Positions 48,627 to 60,342 of a DNA stretch of 64,000 bases are shown here, one piece after another. Source of the stretch: Strongylocentrotus purpuratus (lineage: Eukaryota; Echinodermata; Echinoidea; Camarodonta; Strongylocentrotidae); the NCBI RefSeq assembly GCF_000002235.5, contig NW_022145606.1, forward strand, positions 46,549,274 through 46,613,273, read 5' to 3'. The position numbers and the translations under genes were made by a program. A model generated the notes under the pieces. The model had not been told where the DNA came from, ran no database searches, and saw nothing but the letters and a program-made list of their open reading frames with translations. Every line of letters begins with the position of its first letter. The stretch's first letter is position 1.

Positions 48627-50101
48627 TACACAGTAAAAACGCTGTTTAAAAAGTGATGTTCACTTACAGTTGTACACTATCTTAAACAACAGTTGATCAA
48701 ATTGTAAACAATGTTGCTCGAAACAGAAGTAATTTTGTTAAACATTCGTTGTTTAAAATTTAATGACTGCTATATTTACTATACGAGAGCTTTTAGACAG
48801 TGTTGTTTACATATGACGTCATGTGTCTCGTGCCAGTAAAGTGCGTGTTGGCTAAAGGCTTTATTGCACATTGTTATGTTTAAAAACAGGTTCCTTGAAA
48901 CTAACATGCAATTGAAATTGACATGCCACTTAGGAATGCAGTGCAGCTGTTAAGGCACAGCTCATTGTTATTCATATTAGATGCATACACACAATGCAAG
49001 TGTATGCAAGGGTCTTCTGTTGACTACACAGATTGATACATATGTAAAAGCACATGGACATTGAGTCTGGATTAAACTACCAAAGCAACCACACGTGTTT
49101 CTGCAGGCTCCATTTTGTTTGTCTCTATACTTACATTTATTTAGCTTAATAGTTATTAACTGCTTTCCAACCCACAACACAACACACATCATGGCCGACC
49201 AAGCTACCGACACGCTTCTAAGTGACTGGGGATTCAATGGCTTAATTGAAATCACTTTTCTATTAACCAATTTGAAGTTTTTAACTTATAGCGTAAGTTC
49301 AGTTAAAATTTTCGGTATCTGTACGCAAATGTCAGAATATATTAAAATCGTCGCGTCATGCTGTGCGGCACTGATCGCGCACTCGGTTATAACGTGTGCT
49401 AAATTCCTTGCCATAGAGATTGCATGCATCCCTATATATGCAGTTTATACGTGCGTGCATGCGCGCTCATGCAAAATGGGCACTGTTTTGGCGCTAATTC
49501 ATGAATTGCAGAATTACCCTAGTCTTCATATACCTATATAGAGACCCAGAAGTAGTGTGCACTTATTCAGAGTATCAAACCCAAATTATACCCCATTATA
49601 CAACCCTTTTGTTGTAAACAACCCCCACTGAACAACAGCTCCTTTTTAAACAACTTTCTTTAAACAACCCAGTTGGTTTAAACAACCCCAACTGAACAAC
49701 AGCTCCATTTTAAACAACTTTCTTTAAGCAACCCAGTTGGTGTAAACAACCCCCACTGAACAACAGCTACTTTTTAAACAACTTTCTTTAAACAACCCAG
49801 TTGGTGTAAACAACCCCACTGAACAACAGCTCCTTTTTAAACAACTTTCTTTAAACAACCCAGTTGGTGTAAACAACCTCCACTGAACAACAGCTCCGTT
49901 TTAAACAACCGTCTTTAAACAACACCGGTTGTTTAAATTGTGATTTTAAACAAGTTGTTCAAAATGTTGATCAACTAAGTGTTTAAACTTTAAACAACTC
50001 GAGTTGCTTAACATTTTAAACAACTCTTAGATCAGGTCACCCGTTAATCAAGAGTTGTTTAAACTTTTAAACAACTTGTTCACAAAAATTTTAACTGTGT
50101 A
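48627..50101. mobile_element. 1.47-kb TA element with TTTAAACAAC words
   Basis: The element spans 48,629-50,099 between TA dinucleotides. Left tip CACAGTAAAAAC; right tip, reverse-complemented, CACAGTTAAAATTTTTGTGA. Block C has the uninterrupted site at 62,527-62,547 (ATCATTAAGTCGCTTGTATT), matching ATCATCTA on the left and TAGTCACTTGTATT on the right of this insertion. Both subterminal regions are rich in TTTAAACAAC or its complement. A 49,610-49,930 section holds about five ~64-bp units with AACAACCCAGTTGGTGTAAA. The tips resemble those of the THAP-bearing element (CACACTAAAAAA). No transposase. Confidence 0.75.
49191..49292 (+). CDS. Candidate first exon carried inside the TA element
   Basis: A good-context ATG (CACATCATGGCCG) opens 34 codons beginning MADQATDTLLSDWGFNGLIE and ending in phase 0 at a perfect donor, GTAAGT (49,293-49,298). 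The peptide LLSDWGFNGLIEITF resembles the first helices of a SAM-like domain, though it is too short to be sure. It lies in the only non-repetitive part of the element, so it may be a captured promoter plus first exon from a host gene. No following exon is found inside the element. The longer frame reading through to 49,541 ignores the donor. Confidence 0.35.
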
Positions 50102-51385
50102 GTCACTTGTATTAGGTTTCAAATGTAAACCATGGACAAATAAAATATAACCAGGAATTCTTAAAAACTTCAATGGATCTCGTACATACATGCCATACAT
50201 ATGCGACAAATAATAGCTAAATAGTTTATTCATATACACCAGAATTATAAGTCTAACACCATAAAGTACATAGAACAAATAAATATAACATTAAATAATT
50301 GATCATTAAATATTAAATATAATTAAAATCGAACATGAAATTGACAATATAGTTGTGTTATTTTCACATCGTTGGGCTATAGCCTAAAATAGCATACTTC
50401 TCCACCCCCCCCCCCCCCCTAGAGGAAGGTAAGGGAATGAGGGATTATACAGATTAAGGCCCCTAAAAATAAAAATAAATACGCAAAGATCACGTTAACA
50501 ACTATGAATAATTGTATACAAATAAATTATGTCCTAAATTGTACAAAACAAAGAAACATAAAGAGAATTATGCCTTCACCATGACAACAAATACATGAAT
50601 TGAATAAACAAACTTGGGCAAATTGCATATCTATATATAATACCTTGCATATTTTTAACAAACGTTTTCGGATACATTGTAATATTTTGAGAACAATAAT
50701 TTGCTTACGTTGCCACTACCATGAACACTTAGAGAATCTTTTCAGTATTACAAATATCATTGGAAGAAGGCAGCCGTTCATCCCCAGTAATAGCGGGAAT
50801 ATGCATGACGGTGTATTATATTTGCAATGTATGCTTTCAGTCGATTAGAAAATGTGTCCTACCCCATCCCCTCGTCTTTGGTTTTGATTATCTACCTACA
50901 TCTGTCTTTAAAATAAATGCAATTTGCAATAAAGAGCGCAACGCCTAGATAATTCATTAGCGTAAACGTTACATAGTCTACTGTCGACGGCATAATGAAA
51001 TTAGTCAACATTATGATAGCATTATACAAGAGCGGAATCTAAACTAACTATTTGATTAAAATCACATTTCGGCACAGGCTTGCAAGACATGGGCACTGAA
51101 AGGACTGCATCTGGCAGTTTATAAGTTTCGACATTCGATGAAACATCATCTCGTAATAATAATTCGGGCAGCAGGTGCCCAAATATCCTCTATTAAGACA
51201 ACGAGGTGTTCAATATGTGTTTTTATCTGGTGTATGTTGGTGACTATTATGAGCCGTGACAACGGAGACCAGGCAAGAGTAGATAATATCTATATGCTAC
51301 ATGTATTCCATTTGACCAAATACGATCTAAAATGGTTGGGTTTTGTAAGTTTTTCAACTCCGCGTTTCATCTGCTAAACTGAAAC
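50102..51385. other. TRIM-unit block B, proximal 3' flank
   Basis: Aligned with 39,009-40,009 (block A) and 62,951-64,000 (block C): GTAATAGCGGGAAT, CCCCTCGTCTTTG, GATAGCATTATA, GAGACCAGGCAAGAGTAGAT. Poly-C at 50,405-50,419. It should include the 3' UTR of the TRIM gene; I see no clear AATAAA within the first 350 bp. Confidence 0.6.
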
Positions 51386-53107
51386 TTACTGCCATGTCTC
51401 ATGGAAGATGTAAAACCTATCATTAGTGCAAAAAGCAATATCACCCGTCTCGAACGCTTGCAAACAGCCATCACGTGAATTCGCTATCTTGAAATCAGTA
51501 AGAATGTTTTTGATGTATTTGAGTTCTTTTGTGTACTGGTCGATGCTCAGCAGACCCAAATAGTGCTTAACCCATGCAATGATAAATGAATCATCCTGAC
51601 ACACAGCAGGGTAAGGGATATAATCATCTTTGCTGAATCTTTGAATGATAGCACCAGACACATTGTTGATCACGTGTACGTCATTGTCTAACACATTAGT
51701 AATGAGAATCGCTTGACTGGATGTCATCGCAACTATCTGCCATGGTACAAATCCCTTACACGTTATCTCTCTTATTGCCTTCCCCCCTTCTGGCTTAAAT
51801 ACCTGTATGCTCTTGCTTACACTGTTACCTATGCAGATGATCCCACCCTTGCCTACAGTGAGACCGCCATATTCGCCTTCTATTGTCTCAAACGTTACAT
51901 CAAGCTTTTCACAAATCTCTGTGTACAAGGAAATTCTGTTATCAGTGTCGCGTATGACGTATCCACCATCAGGCATGAAGTGTAAGGCACTAACTTTAAC
52001 AGCTTTCAGAACGGTATCTTGTATGATGCCCTCAGAAGAATATATGACTATTCCTCCCTCGCCACAACCAACAGCCATTTCATTCGTTGGTGATATTACC
52101 ATCCCGGTCATGTTTTTCCCATCAGGCAGGGGAGCTTCCGTGCGCAGAACCCATGATTTAGAATTATTTTGTCTTAGCTGGCCCAACTGGAGTCCAACCG
52201 ATCCCTGACTCCTGAAGCCAATTCTTTCACCTTCCTCAGCAGTTCTTTTTGGCAGCTCCTCATCTGGCTTAATCTGGTTTAGAAGCTCTTCCAGCTGTTG
52301 ACACATTGCTTTATGTGCGGTCAGAGCCTCTGTCTGGAGAGAAAAATTAAGACCATCCTTAACCAAGTACAGAACCTTCTTAATCTCGTCTATCTGTATA
52401 CGAATCAGCTTCTCCACGTCTCCTAATGAAGTCTTAAGTTTCCCTAGGTTGTACCCAACTTCTTTTTTCAACACCGTCCTTCTTTGCTTCAATTTCTCAA
52501 CTAATTCCACAAAAGTCGCATCTATTTCGCCATTGAGTTGGTCCTGTATGTTGTGCACCCTTTTACGCTGGTCTCCAACGAAAGTAGAATACTTGTCAAC
52601 GTTGCGTATCTTTGCATCCACTTTAGATGCAAGTTTCTCGACGTGATTCTTTTGCTCAGTTTCATGTTCACCTGCTTCGATGATAGTATGAGCATCCTTT
52701 TCATGCTCTAACATGCCACACATGCTGCAGACATACTTTTGACAGTTGAGACAAAAAAAATCTTCATCGTAGTTCGGATGTTTTCCACATTTGTTCCATT
52801 TTCCTTGCAATGATTCGTTTTCTTGATTACTGTTGGTACAGACCTTGCCCTGGGTCTCCACATCTTCAACAAGTGATCTGACTGTTATGTTTGATTGCAG
52901 TCTACCCGCGTCTCCACCAGGAACCGAAGTCTCCTCCCTGCACGTAGGACACATCAGCTTTCCACGAGACTCCAGGAGAGTCTCAAGACAACCCTTGCAG
53001 AAGGTATGGGAGCAGGTCAGGTTCTTGGGTTCCTTGAAGAGGCTCAGGCAGATAGGACACTCGAGATTCTTATGGAAAGCCTCATGTTTTAAGGAAGTAG
53101 CCATCAT
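51386..53107 (-). CDS. TRIM-family RING E3 ligase with B-box, coiled coil and NHL-like propeller
   Basis: Single long coding exon, 573 residues from the first ATG (53,107, in ATGATGGC); upstream codons are open but lack ATG. Counting five residues further upstream, the RING is C22-x2-C25-x11-C37-x-H39-x2-C42-x2-C45-x12-C58-x2-C61, the C3HC4 pattern for E2 binding. A B-box follows (C112, H115, C124, C127, C132, C135, H140, H145), then a coiled coil at about 150-300, then a C-terminal region of about 260 residues with repeated beta-strand units (GMVISPTNEMAVGCGEGGIV, ALHFMPDGGYVIRD) resembling NHL/TRIM2-type propellers. Probable role: cytosolic ubiquitin ligase with a substrate-binding propeller, possibly in innate immunity given how such families expand in invertebrates (inference). 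All zinc ligands are intact. Confidence 0.92.
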   Translation of the reverse strand: MMATSLKHEAFHKNLECPICLSLFKEPKNLTCSHTFCKGCLETLLESRGKLMCPTCREETSVPGGDAGRLQSNITVRSLVEDVETQGKVCTNSNQENESLQGKWNKCGKHPNYDEDFFCLNCQKYVCSMCGMLEHEKDAHTIIEAGEHETEQKNHVEKLASKVDAKIRNVDKYSTFVGDQRKRVHNIQDQLNGEIDATFVELVEKLKQRRTVLKKEVGYNLGKLKTSLGDVEKLIRIQIDEIKKVLYLVKDGLNFSLQTEALTAHKAMCQQLEELLNQIKPDEELPKRTAEEGERIGFRSQGSVGLQLGQLRQNNSKSWVLRTEAPLPDGKNMTGMVISPTNEMAVGCGEGGIVIYSSEGIIQDTVLKAVKVSALHFMPDGGYVIRDTDNRISLYTEICEKLDVTFETIEGEYGGLTVGKGGIICIGNSVSKSIQVFKPEGGKAIREITCKGFVPWQIVAMTSSQAILITNVLDNDVHVINNVSGAIIQRFSKDDYIPYPAVCQDDSFIIAWVKHYLGLLSIDQYTKELKYIKNILTDFKIANSRDGCLQAFETGDIAFCTNDRFYIFHETWQ

Positions 53108-53135
53108 TGACAACTCAAGCACACGACCTGAGGAA
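53108..53135 (-). other. Splice acceptor upstream of the TRIM coding exon
   Basis: TTTTTTCTTCCTCAG ends at 53,127, leaving an exon start at 53,126 and a 19-base 5' UTR piece before the ATG. At least one upstream non-coding exon is therefore likely; I could not locate it. Confidence 0.6.
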
Positions 53136-53899
53136 GAAAAAACAAAATTGTGAATTAATCGGCCAACTCAATCAAAAGTGTAAAATATGTTGTAAATACT
53201 TAGCTGGCTATTATTGCACTTAAAATTTTTTAAACATAATGCATTCCATGATTAATAGGGCCTACCCGGTACAACATTATGAAATTACTTTACGCTTCTT
53301 CTTAAGCACCTACGTTACGAAGTAGCGATCTAACAGCGACTATATTAATATGCTTTCAGTATTGAAGAAGCGTTTCGTAATGTTTCATTCAGCAAAGCAG
53401 TTGCATGAGTGTTTGTGTTTATCGAGTGGGAATGTCAGATAGTAGGCCTACAAGTAGTAAACGTTGAGACATTATCTAGCCAGATAATGTGCTTTCAAAA
53501 TTTTATGCAGTACGTTTCGAAAGGCAGAAATTATTGTATTTGTTGGGTTTAACATAACACATAACCTGAGAGAATTATAGTTTCAGTCGACCCTCAAATT
53601 CAACTTGATATTTTTCTTTCCAAATTCACGATGCATTTTGTTTAACGTGTACACTTGTACGAATATATACCTGCTGAAAACTGTATACATGATATACCAG
53701 AACACCTTTTAATAAATCCTGTACCAAACATCTTGCAATAAATATTATCATGTATTCAAGCAGTCATATGATGCTATAAATTTATACAGTAAAACAATGC
53801 CTCTGATATGTTGATCATACATTTGTCAATTTCAAAGTTTGATCTCTCACAACAAATAAAGCATATCGAGGGGCAACTAAAAAAGAGTTTTTATATTTA
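53136..53899. other. Probable 5' intron/upstream region of the TRIM gene
   Basis: AT-rich single-copy sequence; no repeat or exon recognised. Confidence 0.4.
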
Positions 53900-54008
53900 T
53901 ACCTCTCACATGTTTACCTCTGACATTTTTACCTCTAACATTTTTACTTCTGACATTTTTACCTCTGACATTAACTCTGACATTTTTACCTCTGACTTTT
54001 TTTACCTG
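53900..54008. repeat. Short tandem repeat of TTTTTACCTCTGACA
   Basis: Seven or so 15-17-bp units; frames across it on either strand are repeat artefacts. Confidence 0.8.
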
Positions 54009-54920
54009 GCAATGAAAGGCATTAGCTGCGTACGTGGGTCTGTATTTCACCGTCTGGTGACGTGACACTAGAAGTCGTAGCCTGATGCAAGTCATTTGAA
54101 TCATGGGGTCCTAAAACGAAACCAGTGGAAATACTATAACTACAGCTAACAAACCAAACAAAAGAATACATATCTCTCGCTCAGTGAGTCGGACCTGATG
54201 GGTATTATGACGCAAACAATATCAAGTGATAAGGTGGCCTGGGCATTCGACTCAACAAGTGGAGACCTTAGTCTGTTCATATACAGAAAAGAAATTATTT
54301 TAAATGACGATGGGGGAGGGAGATTTCAATACATATCAAATGCCATTGCATCTGAGTACTTTGTCCCACCTTTCAATCATTTAAATCTACTACACATTAT
54401 CAAATCTCGACAATTCCAAATCTTCCGTTACAAATGTAAACATGATATTAGATGGGGGTGGGGTTAAGAGTATAAAACAGGCTCTGGATTTCTACTCACT
54501 ATTTTATTATGTTTTGATTTTTTACATTTGAGTTTCGTTTAAGTATAATTGTACTACATATGCCTATTTATTATTATCTAAATCTAAGGAAATGTATACT
54601 ATTTAAAGATTAAGAACTTAAACTGAACGATAATTGATCTACAATGCTTAAAAAAAACGTTCATGAAATTTGAACGATGTAGAAAATAGTATCGAAGCAT
54701 AATGTAGGCCTTTAGCCTTACTTTGTCTTAGCTTTGTCATTTTTGTCCCCAGCCATGTCGGTTGTGAGTGTGGTGGGTAAATGGGATGGCATTGTTGTGG
54801 TGCGTGTATTTGTTCTTTTGCAAGACTTTTGTATGGGGCGGTGTTTTGTTTGGGCTTTTGGGTAGTAAAAGAAAGGGTTATAATTTGCTTCATATTATAA
54901 CTGATTCCATTCAGCAAAAA
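54009..54920. repeat. Duplicated block D, copy 1
   Basis: Matches 58,727-59,640 in direct orientation: GGCATTAGCTGCGTACGTGG, TTCACCGTCTGGTGACGTGA, CATATCTCTCGCTCAGTGAG, GTGGAGACCTTAGTCTGTTC. Non-coding. Confidence 0.85.
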
Positions 54921-55017
54921 ATAATATCGTAATTTGAATATTGTACATGTATAAAGTGAATCGAATTAAAATGTTATCATGATGAAAAAGAATTATTTTT
55001 TGAAGAATGATTGAAGA

Positions 55018-56110
55018 CAAAGACAGAGAGAGAGAGAGAGAGAGACAAAAGGGTGACTTTTTCTGGAAACCACACAAATTTATGTCCGATCCCCATTACT
55101 CATACCATGATACGGACTGGCACACTCTTTATATCATGTCACAGTATCGTAGGTGAATAAGATATTGCATACGCCTGGGCTTCTAACAAGGGTGACAGAA
55201 GAAAGAAAAACACATTTGAAAGGAACACTCTGAAAAGAAGTGTACCTTGATTGAAATCATTTGTAATCATGTTAAAGGGATAGTTGAGTTCTGTTACAGC
55301 GGGCGCTACACAAAATATTTGTGTGTGAGATAATGAAAAACTGAGTGTCAAATTTGAAGGAACATACAATTTAAATGACAAAATCATCTTTGTTTGATCA
55401 AAATCGGTTCAGAGACGGCTGAAATATCCATAAATATAAGGATTCCTAAAACTTGTGTACCACCATAAACATTAGATATTTTAAAAAAACCGTTGAAAAA
55501 ACGAAATAGCGCCTTTTACGTCGTATTTCAGCCAATGCTTATGTTGGCTTTATTTGTTTGCATTTGCGTGTTGATTATATTACGCACAACCAGCCGGCCC
55601 ATGTATTGTTATTGTTAATTAAATAATAACCTAACGGTCACCGTATTTTTTTGAAAGTGAAGCTGAATTGACATGATCGTATTGACAAAATTTCACACAT
55701 TTCGGGGTCTAAAATTACCTTCATATCAATTATAAGTTCTAAAAGGGCACTAGAAATGTCATAGATAAGAATAAGGACAATAACCATGCACTTTGAAGGC
55801 ATTTGCGGTCTGAAAACAGAACTCAACTATCCCTTTAACGCTGGCACGTTTTACACTGAAAAAAGTTTGTTATGAACAATGATTGTTACCTGAGGAGCGT
55901 GGGTGCTTTAGAAGCTCAAAAACATGTTTGTCGAATAGATTCTTTAGAGTAAAATTACAATGAAAAACTATTTGTCCAAATTTGGGTACTACTTCGTTCC
56001 GCTTTGATACAAACATTTCTCCCTATATGAGAAAAACTCAGACAGACATATACCCGAAGTGAAAAATTGAAACAATATTTTGGCTTCTGTTTATGACACT
56101 TTACCCTATA
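55018..56110. repeat. Duplicated block E, copy 1 (inverted relative to copy 2)
   Basis: Starts with (GA)n and continues with ACTGGCACACTCTTTATATC, TGACACAGAAGAAAG-like sequence and, after an insertion, CGAATAGATTCTTTAGAGTA. Its reverse complement lies at 59,745-60,215. Copy 1 is interrupted by the MITE at 55,272-55,838. Confidence 0.85.
55272..55838. mobile_element. 0.57-kb TTAA MITE with perfect 24-bp TIRs
   Basis: TTAAAGGGATAGTTGAGTTC plus CTGT... at the left is matched perfectly in inverted orientation at 55,815-55,838, 24 bp including the TTAA. In the paralogous block E (copy 2) the site is uninterrupted, with TTCA (complement of 59,979-59,982) where this copy has TTAA...TTAA. This supports TTAA target duplication and insertion after the block was duplicated. 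No ORF; non-autonomous, piggyBac-like by target only, since its terminal bases are AGGG and not CCC. Confidence 0.85.
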
Positions 56111-57307
56111 TTCAGGTCCACAATCCTCACCAAGATGTCTCATAGATATTTATGTAACATAATGTAATTCATTAAACAAATATGTGAAAACCCTAAACGT
56201 AAAAAATAAACGAACTACATGTATGCATGTATAGCTATATGCTATACTTGAACATGAGAGGGCTTTCAACCGTTGATGTTGAATAGATTGAGAAAACCCG
56301 AATTTTCCAGAAACGTTTTTTTGGGGGGCAGCGTTTTGAATTTAGTTAAAGGATATCAGATTAAGAAAAAGTAAATCTAGGCATATATATCATGTACATG
56401 GTTAGAAAAATACATAGGTCCTTATAATTATATCCATACTTCACTTGTTGCATTTTAAATGATCACATTAGATTCCTCCGTCTCCGGTAAAAAATATTAC
56501 AGATATGTTTACTTATGAAATTTATTTTGGCTCTGGCATACTCTAAAATAAGAGAAGTACGACGTGTTAGATATGCAGGGGCGGCGATCCCCGGGGGAGG
56601 GACGGGAGGACACGTCCCCCCTTAATTTGTTAAGGGGAGGATCGTCCCCCCCCCCTGAAAAATAGAAAAAAAGTGTATAGCAAATACTGACTAAAGACTG
56701 CAACAAACTTTTAGGCTCTAGAGGGCCCTAGAGTGCAGCGTTTAGACAAATAAAAATGCAAAAATCTTCTTGCTCTGGAGCTACGCTCCCTCGCATAATA
56801 TTCTTCGAAGTGTATAAATATTCTAGAAAAGTGAAGTGTGAAAAAGGTATATTGCTTGTTTTTATACTATTCCTTTGCTAATAAAAGTATGTAATTTGTT
56901 AATACAACAAAACTTCCAAAACCTGTTAGGGGATAGTCACTTCCGTAACCTCTACCCCTCTCGAGTTTCATGGGCCTACGCCCCTGGACCACACGCAAAT
57001 TTACGCTCCACTTGCTATGCTCGCTTTGCTCTACCTAATAAAATACTTTAGCCCCCCCCCCCCCCCTCTATGCAAAACGTTCTGCGAGGCCTGCATGTAC
57101 AATGTTAGAGTGGGGATGCGGATTTTTTCTCCCCCCCCCCCCAACGTTTTTGAGATCACGAATAATCACCATGATCATCAAGAACAGCAACAACAAATCT
57201 TCAACAGAAAGACGTTTTTAGGTTCATTGAATGCAAAGCTCACTATCCTACTGGAGATTTTAGGGAACCGCTTCGAACAAGATGATGTTCCATACGTTAA
57301 GCCACCA
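56111..57307. other. Non-coding with hAT-like fragment and poly-C runs
   Basis: At 56,578 CAGGGGCGGCGATCCCCGGG resembles the CAGG-type hAT-like ends elsewhere, followed by G/C runs (56,600-56,655). C runs lie at 57,052-57,066 and 57,132-57,142. No gene is seen. Confidence 0.45.
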
Positions 57308-58118
57308 TCACACCAAGCTAGTTCTCACTACGTTCTGGAACCGTTCTAGAAAATAGTAAGACGGGTTGTTGACTGGGCAAATTGTGTAAATAATGTCTAT
57401 AATACGATCCTAGTTTGTTCATAAACAGTCCTCAATACGTCCATCTCTTCCATTATTAACTAGTTCCACCTCGTTCTCAAAACGTCCAAACCCATTCTAA
57501 CTAGTTCACCACTAGTTTTTAACCCGACCACCCCGTTTAGAGACAGTTCAACTCGTCTTGATCTCGTTCTTAATGCGTTCGAACGCGCTCCTAGAGCGTG
57601 TGCAATCCCGTCCTAGCTCGGGAACTATACAAACCCAGCGCGCTCGCCATTCCTCATTCCCGTTCAACCTCAATCCTTTAAGCCTGGCAGATCAAGACAT
57701 TCAAATGAAGCCCCCATCACATCAGGACGGGATTGCACACGCACAATATAAGCGGGTTCGAACGCACTAAGAACGAGATGTGGACGAGTTGAACTGTCTC
57801 TGAACGGTTCGGTTAAGTTATAAACTAGTTAGAACAAGTTGCGAACTAGTAAGAAAGGTTTGGACTGCCTGGAAATGTCAAATGTACCCGATCTGAATTA
57901 AATATGAACTGACTGTGGAAGAGAACAGACAAGCTGGACGTATTAGGAACTGTTAATGAACGAACTAGGATCGTATTATAGACATTAGTTCAAAACTGAG
58001 CCCGTCCATGAAGTCCTTAAACAGATCGCAAACAATTGCTATTACGTTCAACACCGTTCGCACACAGTTTTAACTCGTTTGGCAATATTTTCGAGAACGT
58101 AGTCAGAACTAGTTTGGT
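57308..58118. mobile_element. 0.8-kb foldback element (long imperfect palindrome)
   Basis: The left tip CACCAAGCTAGTTCTCACTA and the reverse-complemented right tip CACCAAACTAGTTCTGACTA match at 18 of 20. Complementarity continues to the centre: GTGTGCAATCCCGTCCTAGC (57,598) pairs with AGGACGGGATTGCACACG (57,722). The arms are composed of degenerate 10-12-bp words such as AACTAGTT and ACGTTC. The loop is about 57,625-57,720. No clear target duplication, no coding sequence. Confidence 0.75.
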
Positions 58119-58726
58119 GCAATAGGGTTTTACCCGAGCTAAATGCCTTATCCGGTGCCTTATTCTTGCCCTGGTATGGACTTAAGAAACTTAAGACATG
58201 CTCAAGTGGGTATAGTCCACCTTCTCATCCTACTCACAATACTAATCACATTTAGTCAAATTGTTTATGATATTTACTAAGGATTAGGGTTTCTGCAATA
58301 TAGTACATGGATTGTATGTAACTCTTTTCCAATAAGCTTATATAGTGACTATTGATTGGATCAACAAAATTTAGAGGTAACGAGTCAACAATTATATATT
58401 ATACTCACTGTTTGCGTAGATCCTGCTAAATGCGAAAGGAGTCGTGGAATTAGGAGCCACTACTCAGAAGAATGTCACCAATCAAATTGGAAACAATTGA
58501 CACGAGGGGTCTATTCTAGAACGTGTTATAAAGGCGTTTACAATGTCTCTTTCGCGTGATAAGAAGAGAGCTTGTCTCTTGGTTATGAATCCGGTTTGAC
58601 AGATGCCAAAACATGCAGTGTGTCGAAAAAAAGGCTCTAGAATTCAATCTAATGCAGATTCCCTTTGCACAAATGTACTTTGTTCCATCAGATGTCCATG
58701 TAGTGACGGATAACCCGCATGAAATG
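58119..58726. other. No gene seen
   Basis: AT-rich single-copy sequence. Confidence 0.35.
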
Positions 58727-59640
58727 AAAGACATTAGCTGCGTACGTGGGGATGTATTTCACCGTCTGGTGACGTGACACTATAAGCGGGTCCCTGATGC
58801 AAGTCATTTGTATCATGGGATCCAAAAACGAAACCAGTGGAAATACATTTAGCTAGAGCTAACAAACCAAACAAAAGAATACATATCTCTCGCTCAGTGA
58901 GTCGGTCCTGATAGGTATTATGACGTAAATAATATCACGTGATAAGGTGACCTGGGCATTCCACTCAACAGGTGGAGACCTTAGTCTGTTCCTAGACAGA
59001 GAGAAATTAGTCTAAATGACGATATGAGGGGGGTACTTCAATATATATCAACTGGCATTCCACTCAACAAGTGGAGACCTTAGTCTGTTCCTAGACAGAG
59101 AGAAATTAGTATAAATGACGATAGGGGGGGGGGACTTCAATATATATCAACTGTCATTACATCTGAGTACATTTTACTTACTACACTTTAGCGAATCTAC
59201 ACAATTCAAAATCTTCTTTTGTAAATGTAAACATGTTATTATGGGGGGGGGGGGGGTAAGAAAATGCCAGGCTTTGGTTGATTCCCAGCCGTTATTTGAT
59301 TATGTTTGGACTTTTACATTCGAGTTTCATTTTATTATAATTGTTAAACATGTGCTTATGTATTAAAATCTAAATCTAAGGAAATTTATGCTAAGATAAG
59401 AAACTTAAACTGAATGATAATTGCCCCATAATGTTTGAGAAAATATTCATAACATCTGGGGAGGCTAGGAACAGTGGAAGTGGGGTTGGGTGGTGTGTAT
59501 GTGTCGTCTGTATGTGTCGTGTGTCGCATGGTGAGGAGGGGGGGGGGGTAGTAGTGTGTGGATAGGGGTGTTGAGAGTATGTCTAACGGAGGAGGAAATG
59601 GGGGAATAGACAAACAAATTGTCTCAAGTTTACTTTAATA
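58727..59640. repeat. Duplicated block D, copy 2
   Basis: Direct copy of 54,009-54,920. It contains an internal ~88-bp tandem duplication (ACTCAACAAGTGGAGACCTT and following, 58,970-59,125) absent from copy 1, and G runs at 59,125-59,132 and 59,243-59,254. Confidence 0.85.
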
Positions 59641-59744
59641 TTCTTGATCATATATATGAAAATGTTTTCTAAACAGTTTACTTTATTATTACGATTTATG
59701 TTTCATCCAAAATATTAATGTCCAAAGTTTCAATTTCTCACTTC

Positions 59745-60205
59745 AGATGTATGTCTGTTTGAGTTTTTCTCGTATATTATATTAACGAGAAATGTTTGTA
59801 TCAAAGAGGAACGAATTAGTACCCAAATTTGGACATGCTTACACTTCAAATAGTTTTCTATTGTAATTTTAGTCGAAAGAATTTATTCGACAAACATGTT
59901 TTTGAGCTTCTAAGCACCCACGCTCGTCAGGTTACAATCAGTCATCACGATTTTTTTAAATGTAAAAACCTACCAGCGTGAACATTATAACAAATGATTC
60001 AATCTAGGTACGTTTCCTTTCAGAGTGCTCCTTTCAAATGTGTTTTCTTTCTTCTGGTACCCTTGTTAGAAGCACAGGCGTATGATTATCTTATTCACCA
60101 ACGATACTGTGACATGATATAAAGAGTGTGCCAGTCCGTACAGCATGGTATGACTAATATAAATCGTAAATAGGTTTTTGAGGTTTCCAGGCAAAGTCAC
60201 TCTTT

Positions 60206-60215
<10 letters not shown>
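59745..60215. repeat. Duplicated block E, copy 2 (uninterrupted)
   Basis: Reverse complement of 55,050-56,060 without the MITE; the empty insertion site is at 59,979-59,982. Confidence 0.85.
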
Positions 60216-60273
<58 letters not shown>

Positions 60274-60287
60274 GCTCTCTCTCTCTT

Positions 60288-60340
<53 letters not shown>

Positions 60341-60342
60341 TT
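60206..60342. repeat. CT microsatellite
   Basis: About 135 bp of (CT)n with occasional TTT/CG interruptions; it corresponds to the GA run at 55,018 in the inverted paralogue but is far longer. Confidence 0.95.
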
